A stretch of 64,000 bases of DNA from Rhodococcus sp. HNM0569 (GTDB lineage Bacteria > Actinomycetota > Actinomycetes > Mycobacteriales > Mycobacteriaceae): positions 62,001 to 126,000 of the forward strand of contig NZ_JAASAE010000011.1 in NCBI RefSeq assembly GCF_012726205.1, read 5' to 3'. The notes beneath the pieces were generated by a model, which saw only the letters and a program-made list of their open reading frames with translations, did not search any database and had not been told where the DNA came from. Both the position numbers and the translations under genes were made by a program. Shown one piece after another: positions 36,634 to 46,385 of the stretch (positions are counted from its first letter, which is position 1; each line of letters opens with the position of its first letter).

Positions 36634-37398
36634 ATGCGCCCTCGCCCGTTCGCCCCCACGTCACTCGTGTTCCCCGCGTCGCTCGTGGCGGTCGCGGTCG
36701 TCGTGCTGACGGTGTGTCACGCGCTGACGTCGCCCAGCGCCGCGGTGTACCGCGCGCTCGTCCCGCACACCGCGTCGCTGCCCGGTATGGGGCTCGTCGC
36801 GGAAATCGCGATCCTGTTGCTGATCGCGATGTTCGCGTGGGCCGCGTGGAGCGTGCGCGGCGGCCCGTACGCGCGCATCTCGGCGATACTCACGGGCGGG
36901 GTGGGGGTGGTCGTCGCATATCTCGCGAGCGAACTCGTCAAGACCGTCGTCACCGAGGAGCGTCCCTGCCGTGCCGAGGTGGTCCTCGCGGAGTGTCCCG
37001 AGGTGGGCGACTGGTCGTTCCCCAGCAACCACACCGGCATCGCGTTCGGCCTCGCGGCCGCCGTCGGCATCCTCGTGCCGCGCCTGTTGTGGGCGGCCCT
37101 GCCCGTCGCCGCGCTCGCGGGCGCCGCGCGCGTGCTGCAGGGTGCGCACTATCCGCACGATGTCGTGGCAGGCGCTGCGTGGGGTCTCCTCGTCACGGTC
37201 GCCGTCGCGATCCTGCTCAATCCGGTCACCGCGACCGCGGTGCGCTCGCTCGCGACGTCGAACCCGCTCGTCGCGCAGTGGATCGGCCGCCCGCAGGTCG
37301 CGCGCGAACCGGCGGCGCCGCACGAGGCGGGGGCCGGGACCGAGGAGGACGCAGACACCGGCGACGCCCACGATCGCGTCCCACGGGCTCGTTGGTAG
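36634..37398 (+). CDS. PAP2-superfamily phosphatase, membrane
   Basis: 254 residues, six membrane helices. The three phosphatase motifs are present: KTVVTEERP (KX6RP) near 106, FPSNHTG (PSGH variant with Asn for Gly) near 136, and [15 protein letters not shown] (C-terminal histidine/aspartate motif) near 169. Such enzymes remove phosphate from lipid or polyprenyl phosphates at the outer membrane face. TACCGT at 36619-36624, nine bases before the ATG, suggests a leaderless start. The C-terminal tail is polar. A role in polyprenyl phosphate recycling is possible but unproven. Confidence 0.88.
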   Translation: MRPRPFAPTSLVFPASLVAVAVVVLTVCHALTSPSAAVYRALVPHTASLPGMGLVAEIAILLLIAMFAWAAWSVRGGPYARISAILTGGVGVVVAYLASELVKTVVTEERPCRAEVVLAECPEVGDWSFPSNHTGIAFGLAAAVGILVPRLLWAALPVAALAGAARVLQGAHYPHDVVAGAAWGLLVTVAVAILLNPVTATAVRSLATSNPLVAQWIGRPQVAREPAAPHEAGAGTEEDADTGDAHDRVPRARW

Positions 37399-37408
37399 CG
37401 TCGCTACC
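37396..37408 (+). promoter_or_regulatory. Leaderless -10 for menG
   Basis: TAGCGT (37396-37401) lies seven bases before the menG GTG. It overlaps a small hairpin (GGTAGC / GCTACC) and the end of the PAP2 gene. No Shine-Dalgarno is present. Confidence 0.5.
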
Positions 37409-38107
37409 GTGGCTACCAGGCAGGGCTCGCGTGCGACCCTCGACAAGGATCCCCGCGACGTCGCGTCGATGTTCGACGGCGTCGCCAAGCGCTACGACCT
37501 CACCAACACGGTGCTGTCGTTCGGTCAGGATCGGGGCTGGCGTCGTGCCACGCGCACCGCGCTCGGCTTGAACCCCGGCGAGCGGGTACTCGACCTCGCG
37601 GCGGGCACCGGGGTGTCGACCGTCGAACTCTCCCGCTCGGGTGCATGGTGCGTGGCCACCGACTTCTCGCTCGGCATGCTGTCGGCGGGCGCGGAGCGGA
37701 ACGTGCCGAAGGTGGCAGGCGATGCGATGCACCTGCCGTTCGCCGACGGCGTGTTCGACGCCGCGACGATCTCGTTCGGGCTGCGCAATGTGTCCGATTT
37801 CGACGCGGGGCTGCGCGAGATCGCGCGCGTCACCAAGCCGGGCGGCAGGCTCGTGGTGTGCGAGTTCTCGACGCCCGTGTTCGCGCCCTTCCGCACCGTC
37901 TACATGGAGTACCTCATGAAGGCGCTCCCGCGGGTCGCCGAGACCGTGAGCAGCAACCCGGACGCGTACGTGTACCTCGCGGAGTCGATCCGTGCGTGGC
38001 CCGACCAGGCCGAACTCGCCGAGCGTATCGCCGCCGCCGGCTGGCACGGCGTGCAGTGGCGCAATCTCACCGGGGGCATCGTCGCCCTGCATCGCGCGAC
38101 GCGCTGA
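37409..38107 (+). CDS. menG: Demethylmenaquinone methyltransferase MenG (UbiE family)
   Basis: 232 residues from GTG 37409. UbiE/COQ5 signatures: [29 protein letters not shown], the SAM-binding [39 protein letters not shown], and [19 protein letters not shown] near the end. It methylates demethylmenaquinone to menaquinone, the last ring step. It is convergent with menJ (30 bases between stops). Confidence 0.96.
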   Translation: MATRQGSRATLDKDPRDVASMFDGVAKRYDLTNTVLSFGQDRGWRRATRTALGLNPGERVLDLAAGTGVSTVELSRSGAWCVATDFSLGMLSAGAERNVPKVAGDAMHLPFADGVFDAATISFGLRNVSDFDAGLREIARVTKPGGRLVVCEFSTPVFAPFRTVYMEYLMKALPRVAETVSSNPDAYVYLAESIRAWPDQAELAERIAAAGWHGVQWRNLTGGIVALHRATR

Positions 38108-38137
38108 GCAGTGCTCTGCGCGACGCGCGCGGCAGGG

Positions 38138-39430
38138 CTAGGCGAACAGCGGCCGCCTGTCGAGCGCGCGGGAAGCAGTACCTGCGCCCCGCCACAGCCG
38201 CGCCGTCAGATCGGCATCCGCGTCGTCGACGAGATTGCCCATCACCCGCACCGCCGCCGTCATCGCGAGCCGCGAGCGCATCGCGACCGGCCCCGCGGCG
38301 GGCAGCACCCGTGGCACCGTCACGATCGCAGCCAGTCGCCGTGCGACGGAGAACGCCCTGCCGTAGTGCTCGCGCAGCGTCGCGGGCCACGCGACGGCCA
38401 GGTCGGGCTCGTCGAGCAGGTGCGCGAGCAGTCGGCCGCCCTCGAGCCCGTAGTCGATGCCTTCACCGTTGAGTGGGTTGACGCATGCTGCCGCGTCGCC
38501 GACGAGCGCCCAGTTGGGTCCCGCGACACCCGACACCGCGCCGCCCATCGGCAGCAGTGCCGAGGTGACGTCGCGCGGCGGCGTCGTGAAATCCCACTCG
38601 TCGCGCATCCGTGAGACGTAGCTGTCGAGCAGCGGGCGCAGTGCCCCCGGGGCGCCACGCTTCGACGTCGCGAGCGTGCCCACACCGAGGTTGACGTCGC
38701 CACCGCCGATGCCGCTGCCGAGCGGGAAGATCCAGCCGTAGCCGGGATGGAGCGTGCCGTCGTCGCCGCGCAACTCGAGGTGCGACGTGATCCACGGGTC
38801 GTCGCTGTGGGGAGTCGCGACGTAACTGCGTGCCGCGACGCCGTATGCGGTGTCGCGGTGCCACCGACGCCCGAGCACCTTGCCGAGCGGGGAGCGCACG
38901 CCGTCCGCGACGACGAGCGTGCGGCAGCGCACCGTGCGCGTACCGTCCGGCGTGTCGAACACCACGGCCGTGACGCGGCCCGCGCTGCGTTCGACGTCGA
39001 CGGCGCGGGCCCGTGCGACGACCGTCGCGCCCTCCTCGGCCGCCTGTGCACGGACGCGGTCGTCGAACTCGGTGCGCCGCACGGCGCTGCCCACCGTCGG
39101 GAACGGGCCGGCGGGCCATTCGAGCTCGTGGGTGTGGCCGAAGCCGATCAGGCGCAGACCCCTGCTCCTGGTGTGCTCCCGAACCCAGTCGCCGAGGCCG
39201 AGGCGGTCCAGTTCCGCGATCGCGCGTGGCGTCAGGCCGTCGCCGCACGTCTTGTCGCGCGGGAACTCGGCGGCATCGGCCAGGACGACGTCGCGGCCTG
39301 AACGCGCGGCCCACGCGGCCGCCGACGACCCCGCAGGCCCGGCCCCGACGACCAGGACCTCGGTGGTGTCGGGCAGCGCGCCCGCTGGACGTTGCCTGCC
39401 GGGATGTTGCGTATCGGACACGCCGGTCAT
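38138..39430 (-). CDS. menJ: Menaquinone reductase MenJ (geranylgeranyl reductase family)
   Basis: 430 residues from ATG 39430. FAD-binding motif VLVVGAGPAGSSAAAWAA near 25, PRDKTCGDGLTPRAI (the family cysteine block), and VGDAAACVNPLNGEGIDYGLEGG near 300. In mycobacteria MenJ saturates the beta-isoprene unit of menaquinone. The location beside the polyprenyl synthase, menG and htpX repeats the order I recall in M. tuberculosis, which supports the assignment over a general geranylgeranyl reductase. Confidence 0.92.
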   Translation of the reverse strand: MTGVSDTQHPGRQRPAGALPDTTEVLVVGAGPAGSSAAAWAARSGRDVVLADAAEFPRDKTCGDGLTPRAIAELDRLGLGDWVREHTRSRGLRLIGFGHTHELEWPAGPFPTVGSAVRRTEFDDRVRAQAAEEGATVVARARAVDVERSAGRVTAVVFDTPDGTRTVRCRTLVVADGVRSPLGKVLGRRWHRDTAYGVAARSYVATPHSDDPWITSHLELRGDDGTLHPGYGWIFPLGSGIGGGDVNLGVGTLATSKRGAPGALRPLLDSYVSRMRDEWDFTTPPRDVTSALLPMGGAVSGVAGPNWALVGDAAACVNPLNGEGIDYGLEGGRLLAHLLDEPDLAVAWPATLREHYGRAFSVARRLAAIVTVPRVLPAAGPVAMRSRLAMTAAVRVMGNLVDDADADLTARLWRGAGTASRALDRRPLFA

Positions 39431-39517
39431 CCTCGCACTCGCGTCGGTCACGGCATGCACTCGTGTGGCTGACGACATGGCCGGGCCCGGGCGAGCGCGC
39501 ACCGGCCGGGCGCACAC

Positions 39518-39561
39518 AGTAGGTTTCGGTGGAAGTAGGTTCGGGTCCGACACAGTAGGTT
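39518..39561. repeat. Three AGTAGGTT repeats in the menJ / polyprenyl synthase interval
   Basis: AGTAGGTT occurs at 39518-39525, 39534-39541 and 39554-39561 (spacing 16 and 20). The last copy contains TAGGTT, the likely -10 of the polyprenyl synthase gene. Confidence 0.55.
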
Positions 39562-39569
39562 CTTCTACC

Positions 39570-40652
39570 GTGACAACACGGCCGTCGCCGACGACAGGAT
39601 TGGGATCAGACATCGTGAGTACCGAGGGGACCGCGCACGCCGCTGCGGACGCACAGGGCACTGTGGTCGCAGGGGTCGATCTGGGCGAGCCTGCGCTCGC
39701 GGCCACGGTCCGCGCGGGTCTGGCCGACGTCGAGGAACTGCTCGTCACCGAGCTGTCCGGGGGCGAGGACTTCCTCACCGAAGCCGCACTGCACCTGGCG
39801 AAGGCCGGGGGCAAGCGGTTCCGGCCGCTGTTCACGGTGCTCACCGCGCAACTCGGCCCCAAGCCGTCGGACCCCGACGTCGTCACGGCGGCCACCGTGG
39901 TCGAGCTCGTGCACCTGGCGACGCTCTACCACGACGACGTCATGGACGAAGCCGCGATGCGTCGCGGTGCGACCAGCGCGAACGCCCGGTGGGGCAACAG
40001 TGTCGCGATCCTCGCGGGCGACTACCTCTTCGCACACGCCTCGCGGCTGGTGTCGACGCTCGGCCCGGAAGCGGTCACCACCATCGCCGAGACGTTCGCC
40101 GAACTCGTCACCGGCCAGATGCGCGAGACGATCGGCGCGAAGGCCGAACAGGATCCCGTCGACCACTACCTCGAGGTCGTGTGGGAGAAGACGGGTTCGC
40201 TCATCGCGGCGGCGGGCCGCTTCGGCGGCACCTTCTCGGGTGCGTCCGAAGACCAGGTCGAGCGGCTCGGCCGGCTCGGCGACATCGTCGGCACCGCCTT
40301 CCAGATCTCCGACGACATCATCGACATCTCCTCGGTTGCGGCACAGTCCGGCAAGACGCCCGGCACCGACCTCCGCGAGGGCGTGCACACCCTTCCCGTG
40401 CTGTACGCGCTGCGCGACGAGGGTGCCGACTCCGATCGGCTGCGCGAGCTGCTGGCCGGTCCGGTGGACGAGGACTCCGCCGTCGCCGAGGCCCTCGAAC
40501 TGCTGGGGCGCTCGGCGGGCATGGCCGCCGCGAAGGCGAAACTCGGCGAGTACGCCGATCGCGCCCGCACGGAGCTCGCGGCGTTGCCGCAGGGGCCCGC
40601 GAACCACGCGCTCGCCCGGCTCGTCGACTACACGATCGAGCGGGTCGGCTGA
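39570..40652 (+). CDS. Trans-polyprenyl diphosphate synthase (menaquinone side chain)
   Basis: 360 residues from GTG 39570, or 345 if GTG 39615 is used. 39570 is preferred because TAGGTT lies eight bases before it, as at other leaderless genes here; conservation starts only at TVVAGVDLG. The two aspartate-rich motifs are DDVMD (in LATLYHDDVMDEAAMRRG) and DDIID (in FQISDDIIDISS); GGKRFRPLF precedes the first. It extends allylic diphosphates with isopentenyl diphosphate to the long chain that MenA attaches. It is homologous to the synthase (GrcC1/HepB-like) beside menJ in mycobacteria; I leave the symbol open. Confidence 0.9.
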   Translation: MTTRPSPTTGLGSDIVSTEGTAHAAADAQGTVVAGVDLGEPALAATVRAGLADVEELLVTELSGGEDFLTEAALHLAKAGGKRFRPLFTVLTAQLGPKPSDPDVVTAATVVELVHLATLYHDDVMDEAAMRRGATSANARWGNSVAILAGDYLFAHASRLVSTLGPEAVTTIAETFAELVTGQMRETIGAKAEQDPVDHYLEVVWEKTGSLIAAAGRFGGTFSGASEDQVERLGRLGDIVGTAFQISDDIIDISSVAAQSGKTPGTDLREGVHTLPVLYALRDEGADSDRLRELLAGPVDEDSAVAEALELLGRSAGMAAAKAKLGEYADRARTELAALPQGPANHALARLVDYTIERVG

Positions 40653-40756
40653 CGCGCGTTCGCGCATCCCGCAATCCTGCCGTCGGGTGATCGGGAACTC
40701 GCGCGTGTGATTCGGACGTTCTTCTTGCGAACGACTCGACAGGAAGGGCGGGAGCC

Positions 40757-41626
40757 GTGAACAGCTTCTCCAACGGCGCGAAGACTTTCGGACTGCTCGT
40801 GGGCATGTCCGCACTCATCGTCTTCATCGGATCGCTGTTCAACAACAGCACGATCCTGGTGGTGGCGATCGTATTCGCGGTCGCGATGAACGGCTACGTC
40901 TACTTCAACAGCGACAAGCTCGCTCTCAAGTCGATGCACGCGCAGCCGGTCACCGAGGTCCAGGCGCCCGAGATGTACCGGATCGTGCGCGAACTCGCGA
41001 CGACCGCGCACCAGCCGATGCCGCGGCTCTACATCAGCCCGACGCAGGCGCCCAATGCCTTCGCGACGGGCCGCAACCCGCGTAACGCGGCGGTGTGCTG
41101 CACCACCGGCATCCTGCAGTTGCTCAACGAGCGCGAGTTGCGCGCGGTGCTCGGGCACGAGCTGTCGCACGTGTACAACCGCGACATCCTCATCTCGTCG
41201 ATCGCGGGCGCGATGGCCGCGGTCATCTCCGGTCTCGCGAACTTCGCGATGTTCGCGAACATGTTCGGCGGCCGCGGTGGGGGCCAGAACGCGAACCCGA
41301 TCGCGCTGCTTCTCGTGTCTCTCCTCGGCCCGATCGCGGCGACCGTCGTCAAGCTCGCGGTGTCGCGCTCGCGGGAGTACCAGGCCGATCAGTCGGGTGC
41401 CGAGCTGACGGGCGACCCGCTGGGTCTGGCGTCGGCGCTGCGCAAGATCGAGGCGGGCGCGCAGGCGGCACCGTTGCCGCCCGACCCGAAGATCGAGGCG
41501 CAGTCGCACGCGATGATCGCGAACCCCTTCCGCGCGGGCGAGCGTGCGGCGCGGCTGTTCTCGACGCACCCGCCCATGAACGAACGCATCGAGCGGCTCG
41601 AACGCATGGCGTACGGCGACCGCTGA
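40757..41626 (+). CDS. htpX: Zinc metalloprotease HtpX
   Basis: 289 residues from GTG 40757. Two N-terminal membrane helices (about 9-27 and 31-50), the zinc motif HELSH at 134-138 within [13 protein letters not shown], two further hydrophobic segments (about 143-170 and 180-198), and SREYQAD supplying the third ligand. It degrades misfolded membrane proteins. Purine-rich AGGAAGGGCGGGAG precedes the start. It is followed by a strong GC hairpin. Confidence 0.95.
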   Translation: MNSFSNGAKTFGLLVGMSALIVFIGSLFNNSTILVVAIVFAVAMNGYVYFNSDKLALKSMHAQPVTEVQAPEMYRIVRELATTAHQPMPRLYISPTQAPNAFATGRNPRNAAVCCTTGILQLLNERELRAVLGHELSHVYNRDILISSIAGAMAAVISGLANFAMFANMFGGRGGGQNANPIALLLVSLLGPIAATVVKLAVSRSREYQADQSGAELTGDPLGLASALRKIEAGAQAAPLPPDPKIEAQSHAMIANPFRAGERAARLFSTHPPMNERIERLERMAYGDR

Positions 41627-41638
41627 GGCCCCGCCCCG

Positions 41639-41663
41639 CCCCGGCCCCGACGCGGGGCCGGGG
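41639..41663. terminator. 11-bp hairpin between convergent htpX and yajQ
   Basis: CCCCGGCCCCG (41639-41649) pairs perfectly with CGGGGCCGGGG (41653-41663) around a 3-base loop. Confidence 0.75.
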
Positions 41664-41685
41664 TCGGCAGGCATGGGGGAGCGGG

Positions 41686-42177
41686 TCAGCGGTAGTTGAC
41701 GAACTGCAGCGCGATGCCGAAGTCCTCGTTCTTGAGCAGGGCGATCACGGCCTGGAGGTCGTCGCGCTTCTTGCTGGTGACACGCAACTCGTCGCCCTGG
41801 ATCTGCGCCTTGACACCCTTCGGGCCTTCGTCGCGGATCTTCTTCGAGATCTTCTTCGCGTTCTCGCTGGAGATCCCCTGTACGAGGGAACCGGTGAGCT
41901 TGAACGACTTGCCCGATTGCTGCGGTTCGCCGGCGTCGAAGGCCTTGAGCGAGATGTCGCGGCGGATCAGCTTCTCCTTGAACACCTCGAGCGCGGCCTG
42001 GAGACGCTCCTCGGTCTCCGCGGTGAGGGTGATCGCTTCGTCGCCTGCCCAGTCGATCGACGCACCGGTGCCACGGAAGTCGTAGCGGGTCGACAGCTCC
42101 TTGGCGGCCTGATGCAGCGCGTTGTCGACCTCCTGACGGTCGACTTTGCTCACCACGTCGAAGGACGAATCTGCCAC
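41686..42177 (-). CDS. YajQ-family cyclic di-GMP/nucleotide-binding protein
   Basis: 163 residues. Opens with [18 protein letters not shown] and contains [26 protein letters not shown] and [32 protein letters not shown]-like stretches (the window reads [18 protein letters not shown]), the full DUF520 plan of two ferredoxin-like domains. YajQ proteins bind c-di-GMP or nucleic acid; the physiological role in actinobacteria is unclear. It is convergent with htpX. Confidence 0.95.
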   Translation of the reverse strand: MADSSFDVVSKVDRQEVDNALHQAAKELSTRYDFRGTGASIDWAGDEAITLTAETEERLQAALEVFKEKLIRRDISLKAFDAGEPQQSGKSFKLTGSLVQGISSENAKKISKKIRDEGPKGVKAQIQGDELRVTSKKRDDLQAVIALLKNEDFGIALQFVNYR

Positions 42178-42312
42178 TGGTATCTCTCCCGGTTCGAGTT
42201 CGAGGTGCCCATTGCGGGCGGGTCGGCCTCGACGCTATCGGGTGCGGACCGCCGGTATCCACCCGTTCGCCCGCCGGCAGGCACCCGGTCCGCATGGCTG
42301 TATGCACCCGGT

Positions 42313-42343
42313 TTGCATTGTGGGGGGCGGTTCGTTGTATTCT
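42313..42343 (+). promoter_or_regulatory. Promoter of tRNA-Tyr
   Basis: TTGCAT (42313-42318) and TATTCT (42338-42343) with a 19-base spacer (17 if TGTATT is taken as -10). The -10 is 43 bases before the tRNA. Confidence 0.55.
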
Positions 42344-42385
42344 TCCATCCGCAGCGCAGAGGCCTCGGCCGGTATGCGCTGCAAC

Positions 42386-42468
42386 GGCAGGTTGCCCGAG
42401 CGGCCAATGGGAGCGGACTGTAAATCCGTCGGCTTACGCCTACGTAGGTTCGAATCCTACACCTGCCA
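42386..42468 (+). tRNA. tRNA-Tyr (GTA)
   Basis: 83 bases with a long variable arm. Acceptor arms GGCAGGT and ACCTGCC pair fully; anticodon GTA lies in CTGTAAA; the T-loop is TTCGAAT. Discriminator A. CCA is not encoded. Confidence 0.95.
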
Positions 42469-42472
42469 CACC

Positions 42473-42512
42473 CCGGAACCCCCGGCGAGCACATGCCCGC
42501 CGGGGGTTCCGG
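42473..42512 (+). terminator. 15-bp hairpin terminator after tRNA-Tyr
   Basis: CCGGAACCCCCGGCG (42473-42487) pairs perfectly with CGCCGGGGGTTCCGG (42498-42512) around a 10-base loop. Confidence 0.8.
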
Positions 42513-42580
42513 CGTGAGGGTCGAGAGCCGACCCGCGAGCGCACGGGGTGTTGTCCGCCGAACGTCGCTGAACAGGCAAT

Positions 42581-42610
42581 TTGGTGGAGGGCGCGAACTC
42601 TGTGTAATCT
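42581..42610 (+). promoter_or_regulatory. Promoter of tRNA-Thr
   Basis: TTGGTG (42581-42586), 18-base spacer, TAATCT (42605-42610). The tRNA starts 40 bases further on. Confidence 0.6.
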
Positions 42611-42650
42611 CGTCAAGGCTTCGGCGCGCAGCACTGCGCGAATGAAGCAC

Positions 42651-42723
42651 GCCCCCTTAGCTCAGTCGGCAGAGCGTTTCCATGGTAAGGAAAAGGTCGA
42701 CGGTTCGATTCCGTCAGGGGGCT
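42651..42723 (+). tRNA. tRNA-Thr (GGT)
   Basis: 73 bases. Acceptor GCCCCCT pairs with AGGGGGC; anticodon loop ATGGTAA gives GGT; T-loop TTCGATT. No encoded CCA. Confidence 0.95.
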
Positions 42724-42762
42724 CGCTGGATTGAGGTGGCACCTCGCGTGCCGCACCACCGA

Positions 42763-42835
42763 GGCGGTGTAGCTCAGTTGGTAGAGCAAACGACTCATAA
42801 TCGTTGCGTCGCCGGTTCAAGTCCGGTCACCGCTA
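42763..42835 (+). tRNA. tRNA-Met (CAT)
   Basis: 73 bases. Acceptor GGCGGTG pairs with CACCGCT (one G-U); anticodon loop CTCATAA gives CAT; T-loop TTCAAGT. It is an elongator type: it lacks the three G-C pairs expected in an initiator anticodon stem. It lies 51 bases before rpmG and is probably co-transcribed. Confidence 0.93.
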
Positions 42836-42886
42836 CACAGTACGAATGATCGACCATGATCAGAACCACCCGAAAGAAGGCATCAC

Positions 42887-43054
42887 GTGGCCTCCTCGAC
42901 TGACGTCCGGCCCAAGATCACCTTGGCCTGCGAGGTTTGCAAGCACCGCAACTACATCACCAAGAAGAATCGTCGCAACGATCCCGACCGCCTCGAGCTG
43001 AAGAAGTTCTGCCCGAACTGCGGCACGCATCGCGCGCACCGCGAGTCCAAGTAG
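42887..43054 (+). CDS. rpmG: 50S ribosomal protein L33
   Basis: 55 residues from GTG 42887. The sequence contains [19 protein letters not shown] and [15 protein letters not shown]; the two CxxC pairs bind zinc, so this is the C+ type of L33. GAAGG precedes the start. Genes for L33, HadA and HadB in this order, followed by tRNA-Trp and secE, match mycobacteria as I recall. It is followed by a GC-rich hairpin. Confidence 0.95.
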   Translation: MASSTDVRPKITLACEVCKHRNYITKKNRRNDPDRLELKKFCPNCGTHRAHRESK

Positions 43055-43068
43055 AACCTGCGTCGCAC

Positions 43069-43101
43069 CGGGGCCGCGGCGGCACACGCCGTCGGGCCCC
43101 G
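43069..43101 (+). terminator. Hairpin between rpmG and hadA
   Basis: CGGGGCC (43069-43075) pairs with GGCCCCG (43095-43101), with an inner CGGCG / CGCCG stem, followed by TTTG. It may end rpmG transcripts or attenuate read-through into hadAB. Confidence 0.6.
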
Positions 43102-43180
43102 TTTGCTCGTGAGGACGTGACGGCGACGCGTGCCGGGCTCGGCCCGGCCGTCGCGCCGCGGGGTGAAAGGTGACCAGAGC

Positions 43181-43765
43181 GTGACTGAGACCGACGTGAA
43201 GAACCCAGAGGGCTCCGCGACGGACGCCGTACCTGCCGATGCCGTGACGTTCGATCCCGCCGAGAACGCGAAGGCCATGGTCGGCCACCACTACCGCGTC
43301 GAGGACTTCTACGAGGTCGGCCGCGAGAAGGTGCGCGAGTACGCGCGGGCCGTGCAGGACTACCACCCCGCGCACTGGAGCGAGGACGCCGCGAAGGGGC
43401 TCGGCTACGACGGCCTGCTCGCGCCGCTCACGTTCATCTCGCTCGTCGGCATCATCGCGCAGAACCGGCTGTTCTCCGAGATCGTGCGTGGATACGACTT
43501 GAGCCAGATCATGCAGACCGATCAGGTGTTGCAGTTCCATCGTCCGATCCAGGTCGGCGACCGGCTCGTGTGCGATGTCTACCTCGATTCGTTCCGGCAG
43601 GTCGCGGGCAGCGATCTGATCGTCACGAAGAACATCGTGTCCGACCAGCACGACGAGCTGGTCATGACCACGTACACGACGCTCGTGGCACGCAGCGGCG
43701 GCGAGGTCGACGAGCAGTGGATGGACTCGGTGCGAGAGGTGGTGATGCACGGTGTCGCTTCGTAG
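43181..43765 (+). CDS. hadA: (3R)-hydroxyacyl-ACP dehydratase subunit HadA
   Basis: 194 residues from GTG 43181. MaoC-like N-terminal hotdog domain: MVGHHYRVEDFYEVGREKVREYARAVQDY at about 35-60, then GLLAPLTFISLVG and LQFHRPIQVGDRL. HadA is the substrate-holding, non-catalytic partner of HadB in FAS-II, which elongates meromycolate chains. The start follows an AAAGGTGA stretch. The gene overlaps hadB by 14 bases. Confidence 0.92.
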   Translation: MTETDVKNPEGSATDAVPADAVTFDPAENAKAMVGHHYRVEDFYEVGREKVREYARAVQDYHPAHWSEDAAKGLGYDGLLAPLTFISLVGIIAQNRLFSEIVRGYDLSQIMQTDQVLQFHRPIQVGDRLVCDVYLDSFRQVAGSDLIVTKNIVSDQHDELVMTTYTTLVARSGGEVDEQWMDSVREVVMHGVAS

Positions 43766-44177
43766 ATTCGACGACGTCCAGGTCGGGGAGGAGTTGCCCG
43801 ATCGCATCGTCAAGCTCACGCGTGGCGATCTCGTCAACTACGCAGGCGTGTCCGGCGATGCCAACCCGATCCACTGGAGCGACGAGGTCGTGGCGCTGGC
43901 CGGCCTGCCGAATGTGGTCGCGCACGGCATGCTGTCGATGGGATTGGGTGCGGGGTTCGTCACCGAGTGGCTCGGCGACCCCGGTGCGGTCACCGAGTAC
44001 AGCGTGAGGTTCACCAGCCCGGTCTACGTCGAGGCGGGCAGGGCTGCGTCGGTCGAGTTCACCGGCAAGGTGAAGTCGGTCGACGGGGAAAACAGGACGG
44101 CAGTGGTCGCTATCGTGGCGAAGTCCGAGGGCAAGAAGATCTTCGGACGGGCCACGGCAACGGTTCGCCTGGCGTGA
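43752..44177 (+). CDS. hadB: (3R)-hydroxyacyl-ACP dehydratase subunit HadB
   Basis: 141 residues. Hydratase-2 motif GDANPIHW places the catalytic Asp36 and His41 exactly where they are in mycobacterial HadB. HGMLSMGLGAGFVTEWLG is the central helix region. It dehydrates beta-hydroxyacyl-ACP in the mycolic-acid FAS-II cycle with HadA. No hadC follows: the next gene is tRNA-Trp, whereas mycobacteria carry hadC at this point. Confidence 0.95.
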   Translation: MSLRRFDDVQVGEELPDRIVKLTRGDLVNYAGVSGDANPIHWSDEVVALAGLPNVVAHGMLSMGLGAGFVTEWLGDPGAVTEYSVRFTSPVYVEAGRAASVEFTGKVKSVDGENRTAVVAIVAKSEGKKIFGRATATVRLA

Positions 44178-44186
44178 CCAGGCGGA

Positions 44187-44217
44187 TTGGGTTAGTTCCG
44201 GGGCATTGAAGTACACT
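44187..44217 (+). promoter_or_regulatory. Possible promoter for tRNA-Trp-secE-nusG
   Basis: TTGGGT (44187-44192) and TACACT (44212-44217) with a 19-base spacer. The -10 is good, the -35 spacing long. Confidence 0.4.
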
Positions 44218-44329
44218 GAGATTTCTGGGGTTGCCTAGCGCTGCGCGCTGCCCTTCGATCCGTTTCGGCGGATGTGACGGGTGGCGCGCGTGTTGTGTAG
44301 CCGCAGAGCGGTGGGTTCCGATCCACCGA

Positions 44330-44402
<73 letters not shown>

Positions 44403-44433
44403 CCCTGGAATGCCAGCGACCGAGAGGAACGAC

Positions 44434-44901
44434 GTGAGCGAGGATCGCGCGAAGCGCGACGGCGACACTTCCGGGTCCGTCGACCCCGAGGGCGTCGACG
44501 CCACCGGCTCCGCTCGCTCCGTCGCACCCACCGGCAAGCCGAGCGGCAAGCGTCGCGGCCGGGCAACCGGCGCGAACTCCGACGACGGCGCAGGTGCGCG
44601 TGGCAAAGTGACTGTCGCGGACTCGCGGTCCGCGCGCACGAAAACTGCAGACGGCAAGACAGCCGGCAACGGCAAGGCAGCCAAGAAAAAGAAGTCCGCC
44701 GACCGCAAGGAGAACATCTTCAAGCGGCTCGTCCGGTTCTTCCGCGAGGTCGTCGCCGAGCTCCGCAAGGTCATCTGGCCCAACCGCAAGCAGATGGTCA
44801 CCTACACGACCGTCGTGCTCGTGTTCGTGGCGTTCATGGTGGCATTCATCGGACTTCTCGACCTCGGCGTCATCAAGGGCGTCACCTGGTTGTTCGGCTG
44901 A
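44434..44901 (+). CDS. secE: Preprotein translocase subunit SecE
   Basis: 155 residues from GTG 44434, preceded by GAGAGGA; an in-frame ATG at 44410 is a weaker choice. About 95 residues of charged, low-complexity sequence precede the conserved core FKRLVRFFREVVAELRKVIWPNRKQM and a single membrane helix (about 123-147). SecE stabilises SecY. The long N-terminal extension is typical of actinobacterial SecE. Confidence 0.95.
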   Translation: MSEDRAKRDGDTSGSVDPEGVDATGSARSVAPTGKPSGKRRGRATGANSDDGAGARGKVTVADSRSARTKTADGKTAGNGKAAKKKKSADRKENIFKRLVRFFREVVAELRKVIWPNRKQMVTYTTVVLVFVAFMVAFIGLLDLGVIKGVTWLFG

Positions 44902-45783
<882 letters not shown>

Positions 45784-45858
45784 CGCGGCGCGACCGCACA
45801 TCGAACTTGCACTGCAGTACGCAAGAACCACACCCAGCAAGAAACTAGGAACGAAAAG

Positions 45859-46293
45859 ATGCCCCCCAAGAAGAAGAAGCTCGCAGGGCTGATCAAGCTT
45901 CAGATCCAGGCCGGTCAGGCCAACCCTGCTCCGCCCGTCGGTCCCGCGCTGGGCCAGCACGGCGTGAACATCATGGAGTTCTGCAAGGCCTACAACGCGG
46001 CGACCGAGTCGCAGCGTGGCAACGTGATCCCGGTCGAGATCTCGGTCTACGAAGACCGTTCGTTCGACTTCAAGCTCAAGACCCCGCCTGCCGCCAAGCT
46101 GCTCCTCAAGGCAGCGGGCGTGCAGAAGGGCTCGGGCGAGCCGCACAAGACCAAGGTGGCGTCGGTCACCATGGACCAGGTGCGCGAGATCGCGAAGACC
46201 AAGCAGGAAGACCTCAACGCGAAGGACATCGAGCAGGCCGCGAAGATCATCGCAGGCACCGCGCGCTCGATGGGCATCACCGTCAACGGCTGA
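45859..46293 (+). CDS. rplK: 50S ribosomal protein L11
   Basis: 144 residues. [34 protein letters not shown] is the universal N-terminal block; [13 protein letters not shown] and [10 protein letters not shown] close the RNA-binding domain. L11 binds the GTPase-associated centre of 23S rRNA. GGAACG precedes the ATG. Confidence 0.98.
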   Translation: MPPKKKKLAGLIKLQIQAGQANPAPPVGPALGQHGVNIMEFCKAYNAATESQRGNVIPVEISVYEDRSFDFKLKTPPAAKLLLKAAGVQKGSGEPHKTKVASVTMDQVREIAKTKQEDLNAKDIEQAAKIIAGTARSMGITVNG

Positions 46294-46385
46294 TCCGCCT
46301 CCGCACCCCCGTGGGAGGGCCGGCCAGGCCCCGTCACCACATCGATCCATTCGCCCACACGGGCGAGACGTTAGGACGTGAAGAC

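Noticed and set aside
37391-37420. Small hairpin at the menG start as a riboswitch or translational control element
   Set aside because: The stem is only 6 bp and its bases are explained by the -10 hexamer and the end of the PAP2 gene.
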